Source: Alteromonas sp. KUL106 (GTDB lineage: Bacteria > Pseudomonadota > Gammaproteobacteria > Enterobacterales > Alteromonadaceae). From it: 64,000 nucleotides of DNA. Positions within the stretch are counted from its first letter, which is position 1. Every line of letters starts with the position of its first letter. The notes under the pieces were generated by a model. That model saw only the letters and a list, made by a program, of their open reading frames with translations. It was not told the DNA's origin and searched no databases. The position numbers and the translations under genes were made by a program. Location: contig NZ_BLIG01000037.1 in the NCBI RefSeq assembly GCF_009811415.1, positions 51,895-115,894 of the forward strand, written 5' to 3'. Shown piece by piece: positions 7,913 through 19,547 of the stretch.

Positions 7913-10081
7913 ATGGCACAGGACACTTCGTACGACTCGGCTGAACACAAAGCTCGCACTGAGGTAATGGAGCGGCGTTTAAAACGCGAGCGACGGGCGA
8001 GGGAGCAGGCAGAACAATTACTACGAGAAAAAACACAGAGCTTGTATGAGGCGCTCAAAGAAAGCCAAGGTGCCCAAAAGGATTTAGAGCTTGCGCTATG
8101 GGCTTCCCAAGAGTCGTTCTGGAGCTGGAAAGCGGATACCGACGTCATGGAGATTCGCTCTTTTTCACTGCACAGTGAAAGCGAGTCGACCTGGTCAGGC
8201 ACCCTAATCCAAATGATGGAGCGAGTGCATGAAGATGACCTTGATGGCCTACAATTTCACTGGACTATGGCATTGCACGGAAACCGCGATCGCATTGAGT
8301 TTTCATTTCGGTTGAGACTCACACGTGAGTATCAGTGGGTGAGGTTAAGGGGAAGGGTGCTGAAGCGTGGGCAGACTGATGAAGCCCTACATATTGTTGG
8401 CACCACCAAAGATATCACCGCTCAACGCCAGGCCGAGCAATCTTTTCATTTAATGGCCTCGGCCTTTGCTAGCTCACGAGAGCCTATGCTTGTGCTATCG
8501 CCTCAACTTGTCATTACAGAGTGTAATGAAGCGTTCATCCAATTACTTGGCGCCTCTGTTAAAGAGCAATGTATTGGGATGGACTTCAATCAGATATTTC
8601 TTGCAGAAAAAGTTGACGAAGCAGTGCTTGCAACAAATAAACAAGCACGTTTTGAATCGTCAATAAAGGTACAAAACGGCAAAGTAAAGAGCGTCGATGT
8701 TTCCATTGCTTTATTTGAAACTTATCAGCAAACGTCCTCTTACTTAATCGCTACAATGCGCGACATTACCGATAGAAAACGCAACGAAGCGAAGCTGCGC
8801 CAACTCGCGCTTAACGACGAGTTAACCGGTCTTTCAAATAGAAATGCCCTGCGCGAGTCTATCTCTCAATTAGTAAAAAATAAGCAACAATTTACTTTAG
8901 CGTTTATTGATTTAGATGGCTTTAAAGCGATCAATGACGCTGCGGGACACGAACAAGGTGATGCCGAGTTAAAGCGCGTTGGTACAGTGCTGATGAATCT
9001 ATTTGAACCTATTGGCAGCGTAGGCCGATGGGGAGGCGATGAGTTTATAGCCGTGCTACCTCGCCAAAAAGTTGAGAATGTGGCAGAAAAATCTACGCAG
9101 CTTATTCAGAAAATTGAAGAAAACGTAATACGCACACAGTCTTCACAGCTCAGGCTATCAGCAAGCATAGGCATTGCTGAGTTTCCTGAACACGGCGACA
9201 ATATAGAAAGCCTGATACAGTGTGCAGATGCCGCCATGTATAGAGCAAAAGAGCTGGGTAAAGGACAGGCATTTATTTACGAAGCGGGGTTATATGAAAG
9301 TATGACCCGACAAGTGAGTATGGTGAATGATTTGCGCAGGACAGTAGAAAATCACCTGTTAGATTTTTATATCCAAGGAAAATACGACCTGCGTGGAGAA
9401 CTGAAAGGGGGAGAAGTGCTATGCAGATGGATATCCGGTCTGCATGGTGTTGTGTCGCCTGCGATCTTTATCCCCATCGCTGAGGAACATAAATTAGATG
9501 GTGAGATAGGCTTACAGGCTTTAGAAGCGGCCTGTGACTACATTTCTATTATGGAATCGCAACAAGGTGAGGCAATTCCGCTATCTGTGAATGTGAGTGC
9601 TAATCAGATACTCGATCCGCATTTTCCAGAACAAGCGGCTTCTATTTGTGAAAGTAATCATGTATCTCCTGAATATATCGAACTGGAGCTCACAGAATCT
9701 GTATTTCTAAAAGATGAAAAAGCAGCATTTAGAGCATTAAATCGTTTACGAGGTTACGGTTTTAGGCTTTCTCTCGACGATTTCGGCTGCGGCTTTTCTT
9801 CACTGAGTTATTTGAGAAGTTTTCAGTTTGAAGTGGTTAAAGTGGATAAAAGCTTGGTGCAAGGCATTCACCAAGATAGCAAAGCCAATGCCCTATTCAT
9901 GGGGTTAGTGGCGATGTTAAGAAGCCTCAAGATAGATATAGTCGCTGAGGGAATAGAATTAGAGTCTTATCTTCCCTTCATGGAACAAGCAGAAATTCAA
10001 CTGATGCAGGGTTTCTATTTCGATAAGCCTATGCCCTATGACCAGTTTTTAGCAAGGCACACGACAGAACCGAACCGTTGA
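7913..10081 (+). CDS. H-NOX-associated PAS-PAS-GGDEF-EAL cyclic-di-GMP enzyme
   Basis: The 722-residue soluble protein begins with a charged coiled coil (about 10-60), followed by two PAS-like modules (about 60-175 and 180-300, each ending in a DIT motif). Next comes a GGDEF domain with intact Gly374-Gly375-Asp376-Glu377-Phe378, then an EAL domain whose signature is EVL (501-503) with DDFGCGFSSLSYL downstream. The usual QPI of the EAL entry strand is replaced by QGKYDL, so phosphodiesterase activity is likely but not certain. The start has GGAGG seven bases upstream. The coupling to the H-NOX gene suggests a two-gene NO-to-c-di-GMP switch controlling biofilm or motility. A bidirectional terminator follows. 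Confidence 0.95.
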   Translation: MAQDTSYDSAEHKARTEVMERRLKRERRAREQAEQLLREKTQSLYEALKESQGAQKDLELALWASQESFWSWKADTDVMEIRSFSLHSESESTWSGTLIQMMERVHEDDLDGLQFHWTMALHGNRDRIEFSFRLRLTREYQWVRLRGRVLKRGQTDEALHIVGTTKDITAQRQAEQSFHLMASAFASSREPMLVLSPQLVITECNEAFIQLLGASVKEQCIGMDFNQIFLAEKVDEAVLATNKQARFESSIKVQNGKVKSVDVSIALFETYQQTSSYLIATMRDITDRKRNEAKLRQLALNDELTGLSNRNALRESISQLVKNKQQFTLAFIDLDGFKAINDAAGHEQGDAELKRVGTVLMNLFEPIGSVGRWGGDEFIAVLPRQKVENVAEKSTQLIQKIEENVIRTQSSQLRLSASIGIAEFPEHGDNIESLIQCADAAMYRAKELGKGQAFIYEAGLYESMTRQVSMVNDLRRTVENHLLDFYIQGKYDLRGELKGGEVLCRWISGLHGVVSPAIFIPIAEEHKLDGEIGLQALEAACDYISIMESQQGEAIPLSVNVSANQILDPHFPEQAASICESNHVSPEYIELELTESVFLKDEKAAFRALNRLRGYGFRLSLDDFGCGFSSLSYLRSFQFEVVKVDKSLVQGIHQDSKANALFMGLVAMLRSLKIDIVAEGIELESYLPFMEQAEIQLMQGFYFDKPMPYDQFLARHTTEPNR

Positions 10082-10094
10082 CATCGCTAAGTTA

Positions 10095-10119
10095 AAAAAA
10101 GCCCAATAATGGGCTTTTT
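10095..10119. terminator. Bidirectional intrinsic terminator
   Basis: AAAAAAGCCC-AATAAT-GGGCTTTTT gives a short GC stem flanked by A and T runs. It lies between two convergent genes (GGDEF-EAL and DUF1338) and can serve both strands. Confidence 0.85.
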
Positions 10120-10137
10120 CTTACCTAGATACTGTTG

Positions 10138-10944
10138 CTATTTCGCATTAGTACTTTCAAAGATTTTATCCGCTGATGCAGCAACAAAACCGGTGTAAAG
10201 CTTGCCATTAGGCATTTCATAACGTTGCGCAAATTCATAGAAGCAGCTGGGGATCGCGATTGTCTCGTCGCTGAACGCTACATCGGCACGGTCAGCCATG
10301 GTTGAAGACTGCGCTAAGAATACGTCGGGCCCGCCTTTGATTTCGCCGCCTGAGGTGTTTAGCACAAAGCCCGCTTCTTTAAGCAATGTATTCACGTCGG
10401 TAAGCTCGTCGGTGCGGCTTAAGTGATTTACACTCACAGTGAAGTGGTTTGCTCGAAATCCCCAAGCTGCCATCCACGCAGCGTATTCTGATTCATTGAG
10501 CAAGGTGTCGTATTCTGCCTTGGTCACTTCCCAGTGCTTACCTGAGTATAAGAAGTTATCCGCTTCCACTACGGATTCAGGCATTTGATCAACAAGCTTC
10601 TTGATAATGGTTTGGGCTGTCTCAGAAAGCTCGTTTACGCGAAGCTCACTGATGAATACCTTAGGCTTTGTATCGTCAGGGTGCTCGTAGTGTTTCGCCG
10701 TAAGCTTTTTCGCTTCAAAGTCATAGTCGCCTTTCGCTTCGTAACCAAGCGCTAAGAAGTGCGCAGCAAGTTTGTCTAAGCGTGTTTTATCAAGAGCAAA
10801 AGTTCGAAAAGCTACATGGTCATTGACGATGTCGTTCGTATTTTCTTCACCCGCAAGTAGTGCATGAATTTTATGCGCAGACGGGGTGATGGTCACGTAA
10901 TCGTCCCACATGTTGCTAAACAACGTATCAATGTTGCTATGCAT
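10138..10944 (-). CDS. DUF1338 protein, 2-oxoadipate dioxygenase/decarboxylase (HglS)-like
   Basis: The 268-residue protein begins with a DUF1338 signature: VNDHVAFRTFALD contains the first metal-ligand histidine, and FISELRVNELS a later conserved acidic strand. DUF1338 has a vicinal-oxygen-chelate-like fold that binds an Fe(II)-type metal. The characterised member HglS converts 2-oxoadipate to D-2-hydroxyglutarate in lysine catabolism. This protein is much shorter than the roughly 450-residue YdcJ/HglS members, so the substrate may differ. It has a strong AAGGA ribosome-binding site and lies downstream of astD on the same strand, which suggests a role in amino-acid catabolism (inference). 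Confidence 0.8.
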   Translation of the reverse strand: MHSNIDTLFSNMWDDYVTITPSAHKIHALLAGEENTNDIVNDHVAFRTFALDKTRLDKLAAHFLALGYEAKGDYDFEAKKLTAKHYEHPDDTKPKVFISELRVNELSETAQTIIKKLVDQMPESVVEADNFLYSGKHWEVTKAEYDTLLNESEYAAWMAAWGFRANHFTVSVNHLSRTDELTDVNTLLKEAGFVLNTSGGEIKGGPDVFLAQSSTMADRADVAFSDETIAIPSCFYEFAQRYEMPNGKLYTGFVAASADKIFESTNAK

Positions 10945-11011
10945 AGCGGTAGGGTCCTTTCTGTCGTTGACTATTTTAGAAACAATAGTTCGTATAGGGT
11001 TGTACTAAATT

Positions 11012-11036
11012 GGCCGACACGTCATTCGTATCGGCC
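11012..11036 (-). terminator. Hairpin after astD
   Basis: GGCCGA and TCGGCC form a 6-bp stem, extendable by ACG/CGT after one mismatch, between astD and the DUF1338 gene. The T tract on the minus strand is weak (CAATTTAGT), so it may be a partial terminator or a processing hairpin. Confidence 0.45.
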
Positions 11037-11060
11037 TTTATCTGACGGAATACGTCTTGG

Positions 11061-12530
11061 CTACATCGACAAGCCTGGGCTCAATTGACCCGGCAACGTC
11101 ACTTTCTCAAGTTCAACGGATGCAACGGGATAGGCACAGTAATCTGCCGCATAAAACGCGCTTGCTCTGTGGTTACCGCTGTCGCCTATGCCACCAAATG
11201 GCGCAGCGCTGCTTGCACCGGTAATAGGCCTGTTCCAGTTAACAATGCCCGCGCGAATGCGTGCGAAGAAGTAGCGATAATCTTCTTCGTTGTCGCCTAA
11301 TAATCCGGCTGATAAGCCAAAGCTGGTGTTGTTAGCTTCCTCAATAGCCGCATCGAAGTCGCTGTAGCGGATAACTTTGAGCAAAGGCCCAAAGTGCTCT
11401 TCGTCTGGCAATGACGACAGCATGTCGGTGACATCGATAATGCCTGGGGTCACAAAGCCTTTGTTTTCGTCTTTCTGCTGAAGACGAACTAACACCTTCC
11501 CGCCTAAATTTTCTAGTTCTTGCTGCGCTTTAACCATAAGCGCTGCAGCGTTGCTTGAGATCATCGCCCCCATAAATGGCTGTTCTTCCGCATCGTAATC
11601 GCCAACTTTAATATTATTGGTCACTTCGATTAAACGAGCGAGAATGGCATCACCTTGTGCATCGGCGGGCAAGAACAGGCGGCGAGCACAGGTGCAGCGC
11701 TGACCTGATGTAATAAAAGCTGATTGAACGATGTCATGTACCGCAGCATCAATGTCAGCCACATCTTTTACGATGAGTGGATTGTTCCCCCCCATTTCAA
11801 GGGCCAATATTTTACCGGGGTGCCCAGCAAACTGCTCATGTAAGATTTTTCCTGTACGTGAACTACCCGTAAAGAAAAGGCCATCGATGTCATTGTGCGA
11901 AGCTAATGCTTTGCCTGTTTCCACTTCACCTTGCACCAGGTTAAGTACACCAGCGGGTAAACCTGCAGCGTCCCATAACTTCACCATTTCTTGTGCAACC
12001 ATAGGCGTTAAATCGCTAGGCTTGAACACAACAGTATTGCCGGCAATAAGTGCTGGAACAATGTGTCCATTAGGAAGGTGCCCTGGGAAATTGTATGGAC
12101 CGAATACCGCCACAACACCGTGAGGCTTGTGGCGAATAAACGCTTTACCTACAGGCATCGGGTTTTCAACATTGCCAGTTCGCTCAAAGTAAGCTTTTTC
12201 CGAGATGCCGATTTTACCCATCATGGCACCCACTTCAGTGGCGGTTTCCCATTCTGGCTTACCGGTTTCTTTTGCCATTACCTTTGCGAGATGCGCTTTG
12301 GATTCTTCTAGCTTGGTGCCGTAAACCTTTATAATTTCAAGGCGTTCTTCAACGGTTTTCATGCTCCACGCTACAAGTGCTGTGCGAGCGGCGCTGATAG
12401 CCTCATCAATTTGAGAAGCCGTTGCAGACTTACCTTCCCAAATCACTTCGTTTTTTGCAGGGTCAACTGACGTTAAGTCGTGACCTTGTCCGGCAACCCA
12501 TTCACCGTTTATAAAATGTGTATGTAGCAT
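11061..12530 (-). CDS. astD: N-succinylglutamate 5-semialdehyde dehydrogenase
   Basis: This 489-residue aldehyde dehydrogenase has the nucleophile cysteine in [10 protein letters not shown] and the general-base glutamate in LEMGGNNP. The cofactor region has [15 protein letters not shown] and the substrate entry [16 protein letters not shown]. It oxidises succinylglutamate semialdehyde to succinylglutamate with NAD(+), the fourth step of the arginine succinyltransferase pathway. A good AAGGACAC ribosome-binding site precedes the ATG. It is the third gene of an argD/astC-astA-astD unit with gaps of only 14 and 20 bases. astB and astE, needed for the full pathway, are not in the window. Confidence 0.97.
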   Translation of the reverse strand: MLHTHFINGEWVAGQGHDLTSVDPAKNEVIWEGKSATASQIDEAISAARTALVAWSMKTVEERLEIIKVYGTKLEESKAHLAKVMAKETGKPEWETATEVGAMMGKIGISEKAYFERTGNVENPMPVGKAFIRHKPHGVVAVFGPYNFPGHLPNGHIVPALIAGNTVVFKPSDLTPMVAQEMVKLWDAAGLPAGVLNLVQGEVETGKALASHNDIDGLFFTGSSRTGKILHEQFAGHPGKILALEMGGNNPLIVKDVADIDAAVHDIVQSAFITSGQRCTCARRLFLPADAQGDAILARLIEVTNNIKVGDYDAEEQPFMGAMISSNAAALMVKAQQELENLGGKVLVRLQQKDENKGFVTPGIIDVTDMLSSLPDEEHFGPLLKVIRYSDFDAAIEEANNTSFGLSAGLLGDNEEDYRYFFARIRAGIVNWNRPITGASSAAPFGGIGDSGNHRASAFYAADYCAYPVASVELEKVTLPGQLSPGLSM

Positions 12531-12544
12531 AGCGGGTGTCCTTT

Positions 12545-13582
12545 TTAATCTCTGAATGTAACGGGGGCGAAGCGAACGTGCTCGCCCTCTTTGACATTCA
12601 ATGCAGCAGCAGCTTGGCGAGAAAGCACGGCAACTTGCTTTTCTTCGCTTACCGTCATTTCGGTGGCGACTGCACGAAAATCAGATACTGATGTATTGAT
12701 GATGTAGTGTGTTTGACCTTGAGCCGCCGCAGTATCATCAATGACAACAGGAAGTTTTAAACTTGCCTGAGCGGTGCGGATATGGCTAAGGTTTGCTTCT
12801 ACCGTCGGGCCTGCATCGAAAATATCTACGTATCCGCGACATGAAAAGCCTTCTTCCTCTAAAAGCTGAAGTGCAGGACGGGTTTTTTCGTGTACCTCGC
12901 CAATAACCTCTTGTGCTTCTTTGCTAAGCAAATTTACGTAAATAGGATATTTCGGCATAAGTTCGGCAATAAAGACTTTATTACCAATACCGGTCAAGTA
13001 ATCTGCTGTTGGGAAGTCCATTGAGAAGAAATGGGTTTCTAGCCACTCCCAAAACGGTGAGCGGCCTTTTTCATCGCTCACACCGCGCATTTCTGCAATC
13101 ACTGTTTCCGAGAACCGCTCGCGATGCTCCATCATAAACAAGAAGCGAACCTTAGAAAGGAAGCGGCCGTTTATGCCGCCACGGGCTTGCTCACGAAGAA
13201 ATAGCGTGCATATCTCGGTGACGCCTGTGTAGTCATTGCAAAACGTTAGGATGTCCACTGTATTGTGAATGTTGAGCTCACGCGACGCATGCACAACTTT
13301 ACTCAGGTGGTAGTGATAGAACGCATCTTCAATGCCGACAGCAGCTTCAATACCGGTTGTACCTACGACCGTACCGGTCGTAGTATCTTCCATAACAAAC
13401 AAGTACGACTCATCGCCAGGTTCAGTAACGTTTGGTTTGTTGAACGCGGTTTCTGCACGATCAATTTTACGCTGTAAAAGCTCGTCGTTAACGGGCAAAG
13501 ACGTAAAGCCAATGCCCGATTCAACGGCAATTTCTTTTAACGCGTTGTAGTCGGCCTTTGTGATAGGGCGAATGATATTCAT
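12545..13582 (-). CDS. astA: Arginine N-succinyltransferase
   Basis: The 345-residue protein matches the AstA/AruF family over its whole length. It starts [19 protein letters not shown] and contains [24 protein letters not shown] and [18 protein letters not shown], which are characteristic of the family. It transfers succinyl from succinyl-CoA to the alpha-amino group of arginine, the entry step of the AST catabolic pathway. It lies between astD and argD/astC on the same strand, clearly in one operon. The ribosome-binding site is weak. Confidence 0.97.
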   Translation of the reverse strand: MNIIRPITKADYNALKEIAVESGIGFTSLPVNDELLQRKIDRAETAFNKPNVTEPGDESYLFVMEDTTTGTVVGTTGIEAAVGIEDAFYHYHLSKVVHASRELNIHNTVDILTFCNDYTGVTEICTLFLREQARGGINGRFLSKVRFLFMMEHRERFSETVIAEMRGVSDEKGRSPFWEWLETHFFSMDFPTADYLTGIGNKVFIAELMPKYPIYVNLLSKEAQEVIGEVHEKTRPALQLLEEEGFSCRGYVDIFDAGPTVEANLSHIRTAQASLKLPVVIDDTAAAQGQTHYIINTSVSDFRAVATEMTVSEEKQVAVLSRQAAAALNVKEGEHVRFAPVTFRD

Positions 13583-13602
13583 GTTCGCTACTCGTGTTGT
13601 AA

Positions 13603-15282
<1,680 letters not shown>

Positions 15283-16440
15283 TTATTCATTTTTCACCAA
15301 TGGAAGGGTGAAAATATCGACAGATTTAAGTTTTTCGAGGGCGCCAGTAGGGAACTTTTGCTCGTTAAAAAGCGGCGTTACTTCCTTCTTTTCAACCAGT
15401 TTAAGTTGGTGCAACATTCTTACCTGCGTGTATGTACGCGATTGATGTAGAACTTTGCAAAGCGTTCCTCGTTCCGCGGGCGCCTTGTTAGCACACGCAC
15501 GCATAGGAGCCGCTATTGGAAGACGTTTTAATTGCATCGATTCCAATATGTCAGCACTCACTGCGTCAGCAAACTCTTGTTGCATTGCAATAAGGTGATT
15601 GGCGGATGGGACGATTTTTAGCAGAGCATCGTGTCGCTTTTGCTCTTTATCTTTTTGACATTCTTGTAAAAGGTGAAGCTGAATTTTGTCAAATAACTTG
15701 AAGTAAAGCCGGGTTACCGCACAGCGACCTAAGTTACTAAGAACGCCTAGTGTGTAGGCTTCATTTTTATTGATGTCACTCATGGCCGCTAATCGTTTTG
15801 CCGTAAGCGCTACACCCGTAGCGTACTGGACGAGCTTCTGTTTGATCAGAGGGTGAGGATCTGTAATTTGCGGAATGGCGCGTTTTAAAATAAGCGAAGG
15901 AATTAATGTACGAAGGTTTTCAATACCTAAAAAGCTAAGTGCTGTTCGCAGAGTTTCCACAATTATGATGCGACCGCGAGAGTCTTTGCGTCGGAACTGA
16001 GGAGTATTGACGATGACAATAAGTTCATCAAAGAGCCACGGCATCGTCGCCGCAATAGGTTCCAATTTGGAAACAGAGCACGCTCTTACAGAGAGCGCGT
16101 CAAGCAGCTCACCTACATTTTCAGGTAAATTAAGAATGTTTTGAACCAGTTCATCGGTAGCGCTTAATTGTTCAGTCAGTTCTTCTAGCAGCACTTCATG
16201 AAGCTGGTGGCTAACTGATTCAAGGTAAGATGCCTCTGTTTTTGCCTGCAGTCGTTTATTTTCGATCGCGATTTTTTCGACGTTGAGAAGCAATCTGCGC
16301 GCATCGCCTTGTTCAGATTGTTCAAAAGTGACTTCACCAACGCGACGTTTCCCTAGCATTTCGAGTACCCGCTCGGGCGAAATGAGCATATTTTCAAAAC
16401 GATCATCAATAGTGGGCGATGTCGTTGCACCCATTGTCAT
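15283..16440 (-). CDS. HDOD domain-containing signalling protein
   Basis: The start chosen is the ATG at 16440 (385 residues), because AGGAGAG lies eight bases upstream; an in-frame ATG at 16494 would add 18 residues. The N-terminal part is charged and helical, up to about residue 100. The rest is an HDOD domain, a catalytically dead relative of HD hydrolases, with segments such as ENLRTLIPSLILKRAIP and EAYTLGVLSNLGRCAVTRLYF. HDOD proteins act as protein-interaction modules in stress and c-di-GMP signalling. No partner gene is adjacent, so the specific role is unknown. Confidence 0.8.
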   Translation of the reverse strand: MTMGATTSPTIDDRFENMLISPERVLEMLGKRRVGEVTFEQSEQGDARRLLLNVEKIAIENKRLQAKTEASYLESVSHQLHEVLLEELTEQLSATDELVQNILNLPENVGELLDALSVRACSVSKLEPIAATMPWLFDELIVIVNTPQFRRKDSRGRIIIVETLRTALSFLGIENLRTLIPSLILKRAIPQITDPHPLIKQKLVQYATGVALTAKRLAAMSDINKNEAYTLGVLSNLGRCAVTRLYFKLFDKIQLHLLQECQKDKEQKRHDALLKIVPSANHLIAMQQEFADAVSADILESMQLKRLPIAAPMRACANKAPAERGTLCKVLHQSRTYTQVRMLHQLKLVEKKEVTPLFNEQKFPTGALEKLKSVDIFTLPLVKNE

Positions 16441-16663
16441 AGTAAAAGCTCTCCTGCTCATAACTTTTTGGTGAACGGCAATATTATCGTACATCAGGGG
16501 CCTTATCGTTTTCTTATCAGCAATGCATTAACTGATGGTTAACTTCAAGGACAATACAGTCCCTTGCAATCATTGATTACCCGTACGCTCTACATTTCAT
16601 TTTTTATCTGAACTGCCAATACAAAACAGATTGAAGAAAGTTAAACGAAAAATCAGTAAATTG

Positions 16664-16679
16664 CGAGCAGTACTGCTCG
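16664..16679. promoter_or_regulatory. Perfect 16-bp palindrome (candidate operator)
   Basis: CGAGCAGTACTGCTCG is a perfect palindrome with no loop. It lies downstream of pabA and about 220 bases upstream of the HDOD gene start. A zero-spacer palindrome is more typical of a dimeric regulator site than of a terminator. No known operator consensus fits it well. Confidence 0.4.
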
Positions 16680-16731
16680 GGAAGCATCACCCTTTACACT
16701 ATAAGAGCGTATCGGCCCAACTCCAAATATC

Positions 16732-17316
16732 TTAAGGGGTTTTGAACTGTAAAAAAGCGTCTAATACACTGTGGCCATGCTCAGTGAGCAGAGACTCAGG
16801 ATGGTACTGCACCCCCCAAATAGGGTGGAGCTTATGTGAAACTGCCATAATTTCCTTTGTACCATGAGCGGTTTCACACCATGCATCAACACGAAGTGAT
16901 AAGGGCAGCGTCGCTGGCTCTAATACCAATGAATGATAGCGTGTGACGTTAAACGTTGTGGGGAGTCCTTTGAATAGACCGGTATTGCTATGGGTTAAAG
17001 ACGAGACTTTTCCATGTTTAATTTCTTGTGCGCCAACCACATTAGCACCGAACACCTGCCCAATGGCTTGATGACCTAAGCAAACACCGAGAATAGGAAT
17101 TTTGCCGGCAAAGTGTGAGATAGCAGATAAACTGATCCCCGCTTCATTGGGTGTACAGGGGCCCGGCGAGATAACAAGCTGAGAAGGGGCTAAGCGCTCG
17201 ATATCACTGAGGGTTAGCGCATTATTTCGAACCACTTCTACGCTAGCGCCAAGCTCTGTGAAGTAACGGGCGAGGTTATGGGTAAATGAATCGAAGTTAT
17301 CAATTAACAGCAACAC
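16732..17316 (-). CDS. pabA: Aminodeoxychorismate/anthranilate synthase component II (glutamine amidotransferase)
   Basis: This 194-residue class-I glutamine amidotransferase has the nucleophile cysteine in LGVCLGHQAIG and the His-Glu pair in GVQYHPESLLTEHG. It supplies ammonia to PabB for p-aminobenzoate (folate) or to TrpE for anthranilate. The position near argD and trpS matches the pabA locus of enterobacteria. The start codon is GTG, supported by AAGGA 11 bases upstream and by alignment with the usual N-terminus (MLLLIDNFDSFTHNL). Confidence 0.93.
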   Translation of the reverse strand: MLLLIDNFDSFTHNLARYFTELGASVEVVRNNALTLSDIERLAPSQLVISPGPCTPNEAGISLSAISHFAGKIPILGVCLGHQAIGQVFGANVVGAQEIKHGKVSSLTHSNTGLFKGLPTTFNVTRYHSLVLEPATLPLSLRVDAWCETAHGTKEIMAVSHKLHPIWGVQYHPESLLTEHGHSVLDAFLQFKTP

Positions 17317-17416
17317 AGCAGCGCTAATCCTTGGTATTTCTCATGTGCGATGCGCAGGCGTGTGAAGGGAAACGCAAACCCTTCACAGCGTGTACATATG
17401 CGTTACGATCTTACGG

Positions 17417-18424
17417 TTATGGCTTTGGAATAAAGCCAACAGCGTTGTAAACTTTCGCTAGTGTTTCAGCCGCGCGTGCAGAGGCTTTTTCAGCACCTTG
17501 GCGCATTACATCATCAAGGTACGCTCTGTCGGCGCGAATTTCAGCGTAGCGGGTTTGAATGGGTTCAAGTAACGCAACCACAGCGTCTGCAACATCGCCT
17601 TTAAGGTGGCCGTACATTTTATCGGTATATTCAGGTTCAAGATCTTTCACTGATTTACCTGTGGCAAGAGAAAGCAGGGTAAGTAAGTTCGATACGCCTG
17701 GTTTTTCTGCTGGATTAAAATAAATATTGGCCTGTTCGTCAGAGTCAGTCACCGCACGTTTAATTTTCTTAGCCAGCTTCTTAGGCTCTTCTAATAGGCC
17801 GATAAAGTTATTCGGATTGCTGTCTGATTTAGACATCTTCTTTTCTGGTTCTTGCAGGCTCATGATGCGAGCGCCAAACTCTGGAATATAAGGGTCTGGT
17901 AAGCGGAAAACGTCGCCGTATAAATTATTGACGCGTGTTGCAATGTCGCGCGTTAACTCAAGGTGCTGCTTTTGGTCCTCACCCACTGGCACTTTATCCG
18001 CTTGATAAAGCAAGATGTCCGCCGCTTGAAGCACTGGATAGCTATATAAGCCGACGTTAATGTTGTTCTCGTTTTTTGCAGACTTATCTTTGAACTGGGT
18101 CATGCGGTTTAGCTCACCCATTTGAGCATAGCAATTTAATACCCACGACAGCTGCGCATGCTCTGGCACGTGCGATTGTAAAAATAGCGTACTTTTTTGC
18201 GGGTCAATGCCACAGGCCAGATAAAGAGAAAGGCCATCTAAGCAAGCTTCGGCTAGCTGCTTCGGATCTTGTCTGACGGTTATCGCATGCAAATCTACAA
18301 TCATATATAAACAGTCGTGATCGTCTTGCATGGAAACCCACTGTTTAAGTGCACCCATATAATTACCAAGGGTAAGTTGTCCTGAAGGCTGACAGCCACT
18401 TAATACAACGGGTTTATTACTCAT
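17417..18424 (-). CDS. trpS: Tryptophanyl-tRNA synthetase
   Basis: The 335-residue class-I synthetase has the HIGH-like motif in [16 protein letters not shown] and the KMSKS loop in [10 protein letters not shown]. The length is standard for bacterial TrpRS. It charges tRNA-Trp. It lies 37 bases downstream of rpe on the same strand. In E. coli the order is rpe-gph-trpS, so gph is missing here. AGGTAAAAAGAA precedes the ATG. Confidence 0.98.
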   Translation of the reverse strand: MSNKPVVLSGCQPSGQLTLGNYMGALKQWVSMQDDHDCLYMIVDLHAITVRQDPKQLAEACLDGLSLYLACGIDPQKSTLFLQSHVPEHAQLSWVLNCYAQMGELNRMTQFKDKSAKNENNINVGLYSYPVLQAADILLYQADKVPVGEDQKQHLELTRDIATRVNNLYGDVFRLPDPYIPEFGARIMSLQEPEKKMSKSDSNPNNFIGLLEEPKKLAKKIKRAVTDSDEQANIYFNPAEKPGVSNLLTLLSLATGKSVKDLEPEYTDKMYGHLKGDVADAVVALLEPIQTRYAEIRADRAYLDDVMRQGAEKASARAAETLAKVYNAVGFIPKP

Positions 18425-18461
18425 TTCTTTTTACCTGTAATACGTTAAATTCTGTTAAAAA

Positions 18462-19139
18462 CTATGCTTTAGAGAGTGATGAAAGTTCACTGCGCATTTG
18501 TGCAATGACATCGTCGTAATTGTCTTGAGAAAAAATGGCTGACCCAGCCACGAACATATCTGCACCAGCCTCTGCTATTTCGCGAATGTTATCGACTTTT
18601 ACGCCACCGTCAATTTCAATTCGAATATCATAGCCACTATCCAATACGCGCTGTTTAACTGCGCGCACTTTATCTAGGGTAGTAGGAATAAACTTCTGCC
18701 CGCCAAAGCCAGGGTTCACCGACATAACAAGAATGTGGTGCAGCTTATCCATGACATGGTCAAGATAATGTAATGACGTGGCAGGGTTAAACACCAAACC
18801 CGGTTTGCAGCCTGAATCAATAATTAGCTGAAGAGAACGGTCGATATGCTCAGACGCTTCCGGGTGAAAACTAATATAGCTTGCACCGGCATCAGCAAAC
18901 TTCTCAATAAGATCATCTACCGGCTTAACCATAAGGTGAACATCAATGGGCGCGGTAATACCGTATTTTCGTAATGCCTCGCAAATCATCGGCCCAAACG
19001 TAAGGTTTGGCACATAGTGGTTATCCATTACATCGAAATGCACCACATCGGCGCCAGCGTCTAGTACTTTCTCTACGTCTTCACCAAGCCTTGCGAAGTC
19101 TGCAGAGAGTATTGATGGTGCAATTAAAAACGGTTTCAT
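18462..19139 (-). CDS. rpe: Ribulose-phosphate 3-epimerase
   Basis: This 225-residue TIM-barrel protein starts [19 protein letters not shown] and contains [32 protein letters not shown] and [11 protein letters not shown], which carry the metal-binding His/Asp residues and phosphate loop. It interconverts ribulose-5-phosphate and xylulose-5-phosphate in the pentose phosphate pathway. An AAGGAC ribosome-binding site precedes the ATG. In E. coli rpe directly follows dam. Here dam and rpe are separated by the porin gene and two small genes on the other strand. Confidence 0.98.
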   Translation of the reverse strand: MKPFLIAPSILSADFARLGEDVEKVLDAGADVVHFDVMDNHYVPNLTFGPMICEALRKYGITAPIDVHLMVKPVDDLIEKFADAGASYISFHPEASEHIDRSLQLIIDSGCKPGLVFNPATSLHYLDHVMDKLHHILVMSVNPGFGGQKFIPTTLDKVRAVKQRVLDSGYDIRIEIDGGVKVDNIREIAEAGADMFVAGSAIFSQDNYDDVIAQMRSELSSLSKA

Positions 19140-19547
19140 TGCATGTCCTTTAAATCAAAAATAACAAGGTGCGTTGACACTTACGTTTAAGGTAGTGAAA
19201 GTTTACCCAAAACCGTCCTTCTTTACTATGTAAAGGACTCATCAACGTTAAACTCACAAGAAATTAAGACGAATAATAAAACGAGGACAGCACAAACGAA
19301 AAATTGCCCTACTTTGGTGAGGGTGCGTTTAATTGGTGCGACCACGATCGTCTTACACGTTATTTAAAATTCGCTGACAATAAAATAAGCATTTATAAAT
19401 CCTTTAAATACAATGATTTAAAATATTTTTTGTGATTTTTTTTGATGAACCATAAATGGGCACCAACTTTGCGTTATCCAGTCCAAAAAGAAAACACAGA
19501 CAGAAAAAACGAATTACAACAAGTTTGAATTTGACTGGAGAACACAC
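19140..19547. other. 408-base divergent region between rpe and the TorF porin gene
   Basis: This region carries the promoters of rpe and the porin gene. It is AT-rich near the porin. A perfect 7-bp inverted repeat, TTTAAAT-ACAATG-ATTTAAA (19403-19422), lies about 125 bases before the porin ATG and could be an operator. No ORF or RNA is evident. Confidence 0.4.
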
